31,221 nucleotides of DNA from DATCYZ01 sp036526195 (GTDB taxonomy: Bacteria; Pseudomonadota; Gammaproteobacteria; Burkholderiales; SG8-39): assembly GCA_036526195.1 (NCBI GenBank), contig DATCYZ010000038.1, positions 1 to 31,221 of the forward strand, given 5' to 3'. The translations under genes were made by a program, and so were the position numbers. The notes under the pieces were generated by a model that had not been told where the DNA came from, ran no database searches, and saw nothing but the letters and a program-made list of their open reading frames with translations. Shown piece after piece: positions 23,116-30,087 of the stretch (the stretch's first letter is position 1; each line of letters begins with the position of its first letter).

Positions 23116-24941
23116 GGGGTGTCTCCTGCAGTGATGATGTCCGGTTCCGGCGGCTCGGCGTAGAGCGCCGCCACCACGTCCGCGCGCCGCGCAAGCACCG
23201 CGCGCTGGTTGATCGATCCCTTGTCGGTCATCTCGCCGGCGTCCAGCGACGGCGGCGCCTGCAGCAGCACGAGTCGCGTGATGCGCGTCGCGCTGCCGGT
23301 GGCCGCGCCGGCGAACGCCGCCAGCCGTTCGTGGAAGGCGGCGCGCACCGCCGCCGCATCGCCAAGCTTCGCGCAGGCCGCCTCGTCCGGGAAGACCAGC
23401 GCGGCGAGCGCGTCGCGCCCGGCGCCGGCGATCACCACATCGCGAACCAGCGGCGCGAACTGCGCGATGCAGGCCGCGCGCAGCGGCCCGACGTGCACCC
23501 AGGTGCCGGAGTCGAGCTTGAAGTCCTCGGCCACCCGGCCGCGAAACAGCAGGCCCTTCGAGGCGTCCGCCGCATCCGCGAACTCGAACGCATCCCCGAG
23601 GCGGTACCAGCCCTCCTCATCGAAGGCCTGCGCCGTCAGCGCAGGCTGGCGCCAGTAGCCCGGCGTGATGTGCGGGCCCTTCACGCGCATCTCGAAGCGC
23701 CCCTCGAAAGGCACCATCTTCAGTTCAACGCCGGGCGGCGGCACGCCCATGTTGGCGGCGTCCTCGGCCTCGGTGAGGCGCGCGAGCGTCAACGGCGCGG
23801 TCTCGGTCGAACCCAGGCCGGTGAGGAACGGCACCGGCGCGCCCCGTGCCGCCCGCCCCATGGCACGCAGTTCGTCGTACACGTGCTGCGGCACCGCCGC
23901 CGCGGCGAACCAGAGCATGCGCAGCCGCGAGAAGAAGTTCTTCCTCAGCGCCGCATCCTCGCGCAGGAACGGCAGCAGCGCCTCGTAGCCCCGCGGCACG
24001 TTGAAATAGAAGGTCGGCGCGATTTCGCGCAGGTTGCGCACCGTGGTCTCGATCGCCCCGGGCATCGGCTTGCCTTCGTCGATGTAGTACGAGCCGCCGT
24101 TTGCGAGCACCAGGCCGAAATCATGGTTGCCGGCCGCGGTGTGGTGCCAGGGTGCCCAGTCGACCAGCACCGGCGGCTCCTCGCGAAAGAACGCCAGCAT
24201 GGTACGGATCATCGCCTGGTTCGAGCACCACATGCGCTGGGTGTTGATCACCGCCTTGGGCACGCCGGTCGAGCCCGAGGTGAAGAGGAACTTGGCGATG
24301 GTGTCCGGCCCGACCTTCGCATGGGCGGCATCGACCTCCGTGCCCGCCGCGCGGGCCGTCAGCGCGGCGAACGGGACCGACCCCCGCCCGGTCGGCGGAT
24401 TGCGCGTCACCACCACCTCGGTGTCAGGCGGCACGACCGTCGCGAGCGCGCGCCCGAAGGCCTGCCCGTCGGCGGCGAACACCAGCCCCGGCGTCAGCAG
24501 CCCGATGATGTGGCGCAGCTTGCCGAAGTCCTCCGACAGCAGCGAGTACGCGGGCGACACCGGCGCATAGGCAATGCCGGCAATCAGCGCGCCCAGTTGC
24601 AGCAGCGCATGCTCGATGTCGTTGCCCGAGAGCACCACCACCGGCCGCTCGGCCGAGAGCCCGCGCGCGAGCAGCGCCCCGGCGACGCGACGCGCCTGCT
24701 CGAGCGCCTCGCCGTAGGAGAGCGTGCGCCAGCCGCCGCCCGGCGCGCGCTCGGCGAGCAGCACGCGCGCCGGGTCCGCGCGCGCCCAGTGCCCGAGGTG
24801 ATCGGTGATGCGATCTGGCCAGGCCTCGAGCGGATGCGGCGAACGCAGCAGCACCGTCCCGTCCGCGCGCCACTCGGCGTCCACCTCGCTCGGCCCGAGC
24901 GGCAGATCCGGCGCGGCGCGATGCGTGCCCGCCCGGTTCAC
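23112..24941 (-). CDS. fcs: Feruloyl-CoA synthetase-like acyl-CoA ligase
   Basis: 609-residue ANL-superfamily ligase that activates a carboxylic acid with ATP and CoA. The phosphate loop is TSGSTGVPK (221-229), followed by the GSTETAP block, the YRLGD motif and the C-terminal adenylation-lysine region TDKGSINQ. The opening EAWPDRITDHLGHWARADPARVLLAER and the DWAPWHHTAAGNHDFGLVLANGGSYYIDEGKP block are like feruloyl-CoA synthetases, and the length agrees. Likely substrates are ferulate, coumarate or another (hydroxy)cinnamate, but the hydroxylase in the operon suggests a 3-hydroxylated acid. It overlaps both neighbours by ATGA, so translation of regulator, ligase and amidohydrolase is coupled. 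Confidence 0.85.
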   Translation of the reverse strand: MNRAGTHRAAPDLPLGPSEVDAEWRADGTVLLRSPHPLEAWPDRITDHLGHWARADPARVLLAERAPGGGWRTLSYGEALEQARRVAGALLARGLSAERPVVVLSGNDIEHALLQLGALIAGIAYAPVSPAYSLLSEDFGKLRHIIGLLTPGLVFAADGQAFGRALATVVPPDTEVVVTRNPPTGRGSVPFAALTARAAGTEVDAAHAKVGPDTIAKFLFTSGSTGVPKAVINTQRMWCSNQAMIRTMLAFFREEPPVLVDWAPWHHTAAGNHDFGLVLANGGSYYIDEGKPMPGAIETTVRNLREIAPTFYFNVPRGYEALLPFLREDAALRKNFFSRLRMLWFAAAAVPQHVYDELRAMGRAARGAPVPFLTGLGSTETAPLTLARLTEAEDAANMGVPPPGVELKMVPFEGRFEMRVKGPHITPGYWRQPALTAQAFDEEGWYRLGDAFEFADAADASKGLLFRGRVAEDFKLDSGTWVHVGPLRAACIAQFAPLVRDVVIAGAGRDALAALVFPDEAACAKLGDAAAVRAAFHERLAAFAGAATGSATRITRLVLLQAPPSLDAGEMTDKGSINQRAVLARRADVVAALYAEPPEPDIITAGDTP

Positions 24942-25429
24942 GCGGAGAGCTTCCCGAGCAGGCGCACCAGCTGCGCGCGCTCGCGCGCGCTGAGCGCCGC
25001 GCTGCGGCGGCGCTCGGTGCGCGCCACGCGCTGCTTCAGCGTGGCGAGCAGCCGCGCGCCCTGCGGCGTCAGCGTCAGGCCCCAGGTGCGGCCGTCATCG
25101 GGCTTGCGGCGCCGCTCGACCAGGGCCTGCGCCACCATCCAGTCGACCAGCATCATGGCCCCGGAGCGCGCGATGCCGAGCACACTGCCGAGCACGGCCT
25201 GCGACAGCCCGGGGTTCGCGCCGATGATCACCAGCGCGGTGAAGCGCGGCGGCGTGATGCCGTGGCCGCGGGTGGCTTCCTCGAAGGTGCCGAGGATCGC
25301 CACCTGCGCGCGGCGCAGGCTGTAGCCGAGCAATTCGTCGAGCACGTCGTAATCGAGCCCCGCGACCCGCGCGATCGGCGCCGGCGCGCGGCGGCGACGG
25401 GACGAGGCGCGTGCAAGGGTGGCGGGCAC
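24938..25429 (-). CDS. MarR family transcriptional regulator
   Basis: 163 residues from a GTG at 25429. Arg-rich N-terminus, then helices around YSLRRAQVAILGTFEEATRGHGITPPRFTALVIIGANPGLSQAVLGSVLGIARSGAMMLVDWMVAQALVERRRKPDDGRTWGLTLTPQG, which is a clear MarR winged helix with the DGR wing. In hydroxycinnamate clusters, MarR proteins such as CouR, FerR and HcaR-type repressors bind the CoA thioester made by the neighbouring ligase and then leave DNA. That is the expected role, by context. The stop overlaps the ligase start (ATGA), and the gene starts six bases after the hydroxylase stop. The pseudo-palindrome at 26693-26708 is a possible target. Confidence 0.88.
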   Translation of the reverse strand: MPATLARASSRRRRAPAPIARVAGLDYDVLDELLGYSLRRAQVAILGTFEEATRGHGITPPRFTALVIIGANPGLSQAVLGSVLGIARSGAMMLVDWMVAQALVERRRKPDDGRTWGLTLTPQGARLLATLKQRVARTERRRSAALSARERAQLVRLLGKLSA

Positions 25430-25435
25430 CCCGGC

Positions 25436-26662
25436 TCAGCCTGCGATGTCGCGGCGGAAGTTGCGCACGTAGTCCGGCGCGGTGAACAACCAGTCGAGCG
25501 CAGCGTAATGCTGCTCGGGCGTACGGCCGCCGTACATGTCATTGCGCACGCGGCGCTCCACCCCGTCGGCATGGAACATCAGGCCGATATGCTTCGCCAG
25601 CACCTGCACGCGGGAGGCGCGCACCAGGCGCTGCGCGTTGTAGGCACGGAAGGCGGTTTCGAAGTCGCCGTCGGCGGCATGCGCGCAGGCCGCGAGGCAG
25701 ACGGCATCCTCCATCGACTGGGCCGCGCCCTGCGCGAGGTACTGCAGCATCAGGTGCGCGGCGTCGCCGAGCAGCGCCACCGGACCCTGCGTCCAGTTCT
25801 CCACCGGCTCGCGAAAGCGCAGCATCCAGCGCTTGAACGCCTTCGGCCGGCGCATCAGCGCCATGGGCTTGTCGCAGCTGTGGGCGAAGAGCGGCAGGAC
25901 CTCCTCCGGCGTCGCGTCCTCGTTGTGTCCGCCGGCCGCCTGCTGGCGCACCACGGTGGCCACCAGGTTGTAGAGCTTCCAGCCGCGCAGGGGGTAATGC
26001 ACGATGTGCGTGTTCGGCCCGGCCCAGAGCGTAGCCGCCGCCCAGCGCAGGTCCTCGGGCATCTCTTCGGCGGGCAGCACCGCGCGATAGCACAGATGGC
26101 CCGAGGCCGGCGATTCGCCGTCGCCGACCACCTGCTCGCGCACCACCGAGCGCACGCCGTCGGCGCCGATCAGCGCCACGCCCGACACCCGCGTGCCGTC
26201 GGCCAGCGCCACGGAGACACCGCCGTCCTCGATGTCGTAGCCGGTGACCCGGGCGCTGGCGCGCAGTTCGATCAGGCCCGGCCAGGCCTTGCAGCCGTCG
26301 AGGATCGAGCCATGGATGTCGGCGCGGTGCGTCACCGCGTAGGGATTGCCGAAGCGCGCGTGGAAGCGCTCATCCAGCGGCACGTCCATGATGGTCTCGC
26401 CGCTGACCCCGTCCATCAGGAACAGCCGCTCGATGAATACCGCCTCGCGCTTGACCAATTCGCCCACGCCGAGCGCGTCGAGGGCGGTCCAGGCGTTCGG
26501 CGCGATCTGGATGCCGGCGCCGATCTCGCCGAAGGCGGCGGCCTGCTCGAGCACCAAGACGCGAAAGCCGCAGCGCGCAAGGCCGACGGCGGCCGCCAGA
26601 CCGCCGATGCCGCCACCGGCGATCACCACCGGCTTCACGTTGCGCGCCTTGACCTCGGACAT
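25436..26662 (-). CDS. FAD-dependent aromatic hydroxylase, 3-hydroxybenzoate 6-monooxygenase-like
   Basis: 408-residue class A flavoprotein monooxygenase. FAD motif GGGIGG (16-21), the GADGVRS block and GDAAHLMLQYLAQGAAQSMEDAV are intact. The segment DERFHARFGNPYAVTHRADIHG and the MLQY-x-AQGA active-site region are like 3-hydroxybenzoate 6-hydroxylases, which make gentisate with NADH and O2; salicylate 1-hydroxylase is a close relative and cannot be excluded. The ATG at 26662 is chosen because GGGAGG lies just upstream and the FAD motif then sits near residue 16; a frame from 26734 would run through the promoter region. First gene of the minus-strand operon. No gentisate dioxygenase is in the window. 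Confidence 0.8.
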   Translation of the reverse strand: MSEVKARNVKPVVIAGGGIGGLAAAVGLARCGFRVLVLEQAAAFGEIGAGIQIAPNAWTALDALGVGELVKREAVFIERLFLMDGVSGETIMDVPLDERFHARFGNPYAVTHRADIHGSILDGCKAWPGLIELRASARVTGYDIEDGGVSVALADGTRVSGVALIGADGVRSVVREQVVGDGESPASGHLCYRAVLPAEEMPEDLRWAAATLWAGPNTHIVHYPLRGWKLYNLVATVVRQQAAGGHNEDATPEEVLPLFAHSCDKPMALMRRPKAFKRWMLRFREPVENWTQGPVALLGDAAHLMLQYLAQGAAQSMEDAVCLAACAHAADGDFETAFRAYNAQRLVRASRVQVLAKHIGLMFHADGVERRVRNDMYGGRTPEQHYAALDWLFTAPDYVRNFRRDIAG

Positions 26663-26680
26663 GCCGCCTCCCGCAGTTCG

Positions 26681-26709
26681 TTGACCGGCAAATTGTAGTG
26701 CTATATAAC
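26681..26709 (+). promoter_or_regulatory. Sigma70-type promoter for the Liv-type transporter operon
   Basis: TTGACC (26681-26686), a 17-base spacer and TATAAC (26704-26709), a near-consensus arrangement facing the transporter genes and the best promoter I see in the window. On the opposite strand TACAAT (26697-26692) with TTTCCG 17 bases upstream is a weaker candidate for the hydroxylase operon, so the two promoters would overlap. Confidence 0.7.
26693..26708. promoter_or_regulatory. Candidate MarR operator, 16-bp pseudo-palindrome
   Basis: TTGTAGTGCTATATAA has dyad symmetry of the form TTnTAnnGCnnTAnAA and covers both -10 boxes. It is nested in a wider inverted repeat, GTTCGTT (26676-26682) and AACGAAC (26707-26713). 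Size and place suit a MarR dimer site; the regulator is encoded in the adjoining operon. Binding is inferred. Confidence 0.45.
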
Positions 26710-26750
26710 GAACGCGGAAATGCGGACGGTCCATTGCGCGGCGCGCAACG

Positions 26751-26773
26751 AAAAAGGGGTCAGACCCCTTTTT
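26751..26773. repeat. GGGGTCAGACCCC palindrome in the transporter operon leader, first of a pair
   Basis: Perfect core with five A and five T, about 42 bases downstream of the -10 box at 26704. It pairs with an inverted copy 22 bases later. Both are in the probable 5' leader of the transporter operon. Confidence 0.95.
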
Positions 26774-26795
26774 CCGGGGAAGGCAGCGCCTCGGG

Positions 26796-26816
26796 AAAGG
26801 GGTCTGACCCCTTTTT
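26796..26816. repeat. GGGGTCAGACCCC palindrome in the transporter operon leader, second of a pair
   Basis: Inverted orientation (GGGGTCTGACCCC), three A and five T, 65 bases before the start codon of the binding-protein gene. Two terminator-like hairpins here would lie between promoter and first gene. Confidence 0.95.
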
Positions 26817-26881
26817 CATGGACGACCGCCTGCCCGCTTTTTCACGGCCTGATACGATTAAAAACCTTCGGGAGGACTGCC

Positions 26882-28126
26882 ATGACCACTTCGCACCGCT
26901 CTGATCGTCGCACGTTCAACACCGCGCTGGCCGCCGCCGGGGCGCTGTCGGCGCTCTCGCCCTTCGGCATCGTTCGCGCGCAATCGACCAAGCTCAAGGT
27001 GGGCGTGCTGCTGCCGCGCTCCGGCGTGCAGGGCTTCATCGGGCAGTCGTGCCAGAAGGGCGCGGACCTCGCCCCCGAGGTGATCAAGGCGATGCTCGGC
27101 GTCGACATCGAACTGATGAACGCCGACACCGAGACCAACGTCGACACCGCGCGCACCCGCGCCGAGCGCCTGATCCAGGAAGGCGCCAATATCCTGGTCG
27201 GCGCCTTCGATTCCGGCCAGTCGGCCGCGATCGCCCAGGTCGCCGAGCAGCGCGGCATCCCGCACATCATCAACGTCGCCGCCGCCCCGCAGATCACCGA
27301 GCAGGGCTACAAGCACGTGTTCCGCAACTTCCAGACCGCGCCGGACATCGTGAGGAACGGCCTGTCGCTGATCGGCGACCTGTTCCAGGCCACCAACACC
27401 GTGCCGCGCACCGCGGTCTACATGCACGTGAACGACACCTTCGGCCAGGCCATGACCAAGGGCATCGGCGCCTTCATGCCGCGCATGACGCAACTGCCGT
27501 TCAAGATCGTCGACACCATCTCCTACGACCCGGCCGCACGCGACCTGACGGTCGAGGTCTCCAAGGCCAAGGCCTCGAACGCCGACTTCCTGCTGCTGGT
27601 GTGCCGCCTGAATGACGCCATCCTGCTGCGTCGCGAGATGGTGAAGCAGCGCTGGAACCCGATGGGCATCGTCAGCCCGGGGTCGCCCGGCATGTACGAG
27701 GAGCAGTACTACAAGACGCTGGGCAAGCTCTCCGAGCATTCGATCTCGAACGTGCCCTGGTACAACCCGAACGCCCCGCTCACCAAGACGGTGGAAAAGG
27801 CCTTCCTCAAGCAGAACCCGAAAGACAAGCTGGTGTTCCACGGCCTGAACGTCGGCTTCACGTTCGAGGCGATCCTGGTGGCGGCCGACGCCTTCAAGCG
27901 CGCCGGCACCACCGACCCGAAGACGCTGACCGAGGCGGTGCGCCAGACCAACATCACCAGCAAGATGACGCTCGGCGGCCCGATCAAGTTCAACGCCAAG
28001 GGACAGGTGGAGGGCATCGGCTCGGCCTGCGTGCAGAACCTGAACCAGACCCCGACCGTGGTGCTGCCGGCGAGCGCGGCCACCGCCAAGCCGGTGTTCC
28101 CGTCGCCGGACTACAAGAAGGCCTGA
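26882..28126 (+). CDS. livK: Liv-type ABC transporter substrate-binding protein
   Basis: 414-residue periplasmic binding protein of the branched-chain amino acid/aromatic acid (HAAT) type. The N-terminus SDRRTFNTALAAAGAL is a Tat-like signal (Arg9-Arg10), with a cut near VRA-QS (33/34). The mature part opens KLKVGVLLPRSGVQGFIGQSCQKGADL, the usual receptor-family fold entry, and ends PVFPSPDYKKA. GGGAGGA stands about six bases before the ATG at 26882. An upstream in-frame extension would translate through two palindromes and is rejected. First gene of a five-gene transporter operon. Its place opposite an aromatic-acid operon suggests an aromatic acid rather than leucine as ligand. A strong terminator hairpin follows, so it is probably made in excess over the membrane subunits. 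Confidence 0.9.
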   Translation: MTTSHRSDRRTFNTALAAAGALSALSPFGIVRAQSTKLKVGVLLPRSGVQGFIGQSCQKGADLAPEVIKAMLGVDIELMNADTETNVDTARTRAERLIQEGANILVGAFDSGQSAAIAQVAEQRGIPHIINVAAAPQITEQGYKHVFRNFQTAPDIVRNGLSLIGDLFQATNTVPRTAVYMHVNDTFGQAMTKGIGAFMPRMTQLPFKIVDTISYDPAARDLTVEVSKAKASNADFLLLVCRLNDAILLRREMVKQRWNPMGIVSPGSPGMYEEQYYKTLGKLSEHSISNVPWYNPNAPLTKTVEKAFLKQNPKDKLVFHGLNVGFTFEAILVAADAFKRAGTTDPKTLTEAVRQTNITSKMTLGGPIKFNAKGQVEGIGSACVQNLNQTPTVVLPASAATAKPVFPSPDYKKA

Positions 28127-28144
28127 ACCGGGCGTTCAGACAGG

Positions 28145-28171
28145 AGGGCCGGCGCCGCCGGCCCTTTTTTT
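28145..28171 (+). terminator. Strong intrinsic terminator/attenuator between livK and livH
   Basis: GGGCCGGC (28146-28153), loop GCC, GCCGGCCC (28157-28164), then seven T; A28145 can also pair. The hairpin lies between an AGGAGGG ribosome-like site (28142-28148) and the livH ATG. It should end many transcripts after the binding-protein gene, and may also affect livH translation. Confidence 0.85.
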
Positions 28172-28175
28172 GACC

Positions 28176-29045
28176 ATGCCGATAGATCTCGTCGCCAACG
28201 TCGCCATCGCCGGGGTGCTCACGGGCCTGGTCTACGGCCTGATGGCGCTCGGCCTGTCGGTGATCTTCGGCGTGGTGCGGGTGGTCAACTTCGCGCACGG
28301 CGAGATGATGACGATCGCGATGTACGCCGCGGTCGTGCTGTTTTCGGTCTGGGGCGTCGACCCCTTCATCGCGGTGCTGCCGGTGGCGGTCGCCTTCTTC
28401 GCGCTCGGCTACCTGCTGCAGGCAGGCCTGATCAACCCGTTTATCACCCGCCCGGAGCATTCCCAGTTCATGCTGCTGGTCGCGGTCGCGCTCATCATGG
28501 TGAACGGCCTGCTGATGGTCTTCGGGCCCGACGCGCGCAGCGTGCAGACGGCGTACCAACTCGAATCCTGGGCGCTCGGCCCGATCCTCTTCGACAAGGC
28601 GCGCGTCTTCGCCGCCGGCGCGGCGCTCGCCACCAGCGCGCTGCTGTTCGCGTTCTTCCGCTTCACGCTCGCCGGCAAGGCGATCCGCGCCTGCGCCGAC
28701 AACTGGCTGGGCGCCAAGGTCGTGGGGCTCAACGTGCGCCGCTACTACGCGCTCACCTTCGGGCTGGGCTCGGCCTGCGTGGCGGTGGCCGGCTGCATGA
28801 TGGTGTTGCTGGTCGACGTCACGCCGGTGCTGGGGCCGGGCTACACGCTGCTCGCCTTCGTCATCGTCATCGTCGGCGGCCTGGGCTCGATGGGCGGCGC
28901 GCTGCTCGGCGGCGTGCTGATCGGGCTGTCCGAAGCCATGGCGGGCCTGTTCATCCAACCCTCGGCGAAGAGCATGTTCAGCTTCGCGCTGCTGATCCTG
29001 GTGCTGCTGTTCCGCCCGCAGGGCCTGCTCGGCAAGCGCGAATGA
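28176..29045 (+). CDS. livH: Liv-type ABC transporter permease, LivH family
   Basis: 289-residue inner-membrane permease with about seven to eight hydrophobic helices. Typical LivH marks are GLVYGLMALGLSVIFGVVRVVNFAHGEMMTIAMY near the start, FRFTLAGKAIRACADNWLGAKVVGLNVRRYYALTFGLGSA in the middle (the coupling loop, with its EAA-like helix), and IVGGLGSMGGALLGGVLIG before the last helix. The ATG at 28176 is chosen over a TTG at 28170, which lies in the terminator's T run. The only Shine-Dalgarno-like sequence (AGGAGGG) is upstream of the hairpin, 28 bases from the start. The stop overlaps the livM start by ATGA. Confidence 0.92.
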   Translation: MPIDLVANVAIAGVLTGLVYGLMALGLSVIFGVVRVVNFAHGEMMTIAMYAAVVLFSVWGVDPFIAVLPVAVAFFALGYLLQAGLINPFITRPEHSQFMLLVAVALIMVNGLLMVFGPDARSVQTAYQLESWALGPILFDKARVFAAGAALATSALLFAFFRFTLAGKAIRACADNWLGAKVVGLNVRRYYALTFGLGSACVAVAGCMMVLLVDVTPVLGPGYTLLAFVIVIVGGLGSMGGALLGGVLIGLSEAMAGLFIQPSAKSMFSFALLILVLLFRPQGLLGKRE

Positions 29046-30010
29046 ACCGCAGCGCCCTCCTGCTCGCGGTGCTCGGCGTGTTCCTGCTGGTGCTGCCGCT
29101 GTTTGCCGGCAGCTACGCGCTCTCGGTGGCGACGCTGATCCTGTTCTTCGCCTTCACCGGGCAGGCGTGGAACGTGATGATGGGCTTCTGCGGGCAGCTT
29201 TCGCTCGGCCATTCGCTCTACGTCGGGCTCGCCGCCTATGCCTCGGCCGGCCTGTTCTTCCATTTCGGCATCGGCCCCTGGGTCGGGCTGTGGCTGGCCA
29301 TCGTCATCTGCGTCGCCGCGGGCGCCGCCATCGGCTTCCTCGCCTTCCGCTTCGGCATCTCGGGCGTGTACTTCGCGCTGCTGACCATCGCCTTCGCCGA
29401 ATTCACGCGCATCGGCTTCGACCACCTGAAGTGGTTCGGCGGCCCGGGGGGCATGTTCATCAAGGTGTCGCAGCGCGACAGCTGGGACCTCGCCAACCTG
29501 CGCGGCCCGCCGGAGATGTTCTATTACCTGATCCTGCTGCTCACGGTGGCTGCCTTCGTGCTCTGCGCCTGGCTGCTGCGCTCGCGCGCCGGCTACTACT
29601 GGCAGGCGATCCGCGAGAACGAGGAGGCGGCGCAGGCGCTGGGCATCAACACCTTCCGCTGGAAGATGCTGGCGGTGATGATCAGCGCGGCGATGACCGC
29701 CTTCGCCGGCGTGTTCTTCGCCTTCTATTACAACAACCTGTTCCCCGAGCAGATCTTCCACATCAGCCGCTCGATCGAGATCATCCTCGGGCCGATCATC
29801 GGCGGCATCGGCACGCTGTTCGGGCCGATCCTCGGCGCCGCGGTGCTGACGCTGCTCGCCGACGGCATCACCGAGGCGCTGGCGGCGCTCGGCTGGGAGA
29901 TCCCCGGGGTGAAGCAGGTGTTCTACGGCATCGCCCTGCTGGTGGTGATCATGTTCCTGCCGCACGGCATCTGGCCGACGCTCGCTCGAAAGCTGGGAGT
30001 CGGAAAATGA
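29042..30010 (+). CDS. livM: Liv-type ABC transporter permease, LivM family
   Basis: 322-residue inner-membrane permease, second subunit of the channel. The family's GQAWNVMMGFCGQLSLGHSLYVGLAAYASAGLF block is near the N-terminus, RAGYYWQAIRENEEAAQALGINTFRWKMLAVMISA is the coupling region, and IEIILGPIIGGIGTLFGPILGAAVL precedes the last helices. Start by ATGA overlap with livH. Its own stop TGA overlaps the ATG of a 26-codon mini-ORF inside a palindromic insertion, where the livG start would be expected. Confidence 0.92.
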   Translation: MNRSALLLAVLGVFLLVLPLFAGSYALSVATLILFFAFTGQAWNVMMGFCGQLSLGHSLYVGLAAYASAGLFFHFGIGPWVGLWLAIVICVAAGAAIGFLAFRFGISGVYFALLTIAFAEFTRIGFDHLKWFGGPGGMFIKVSQRDSWDLANLRGPPEMFYYLILLLTVAAFVLCAWLLRSRAGYYWQAIRENEEAAQALGINTFRWKMLAVMISAAMTAFAGVFFAFYYNNLFPEQIFHISRSIEIILGPIIGGIGTLFGPILGAAVLTLLADGITEALAALGWEIPGVKQVFYGIALLVVIMFLPHGIWPTLARKLGVGK

Positions 30011-30087
30011 GCGCCCGGGGGTACAGGGGGACCGGGAAGGCCCCGCAAGCCTTCAGCGGAAGGGGCCCGGTCCCCCTGTTCCAATGA
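30007..30087 (+). other. 26-codon mini-ORF created by a palindromic insertion between livM and livG
   Basis: ATG at 30007 overlaps the livM stop (ATGA), and its TGA (30085-30087) overlaps the livG ATG (ATGA). The peptide (MSARGY...PVPLFQ) is almost wholly encoded by the palindrome, so it is unlikely to have its own function. It may carry ribosomes from livM to livG. ATGAGCGC at 30007 and ATGAGGAGCGCG at 30084 look like the two sides of an insertion into an original ATGAGCGC start. Confidence 0.5.
30023..30079. repeat. Large palindrome (14-bp arms) at the livM-livG junction
   Basis: ACAGGGGGACCGGG (30023-30036) and CCCGGTCCCCCTGT (30066-30079) are perfect inverted arms around a 29-base centre that itself contains AAGG/CCTT and GGCCCC/GGGGCC complementary segments. 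It is a second palindrome type, distinct from the GGGGTCAGACCCC family, with no A-tract or T-tract. Only this one copy is seen in the window. Confidence 0.9.

Noticed and set aside
23331..25325. 664-codon plus-strand frame opposite the ligase and MarR genes
   Set aside because: Arg/His-rich shadow of clear minus-strand genes with intact motifs and ATGA coupling.
26720..26881. N-terminal extension of the livK frame
   Set aside because: It would translate through both leader palindromes and the promoter-proximal leader; the ATG at 26882 has a good ribosome site and a Tat-like signal follows.
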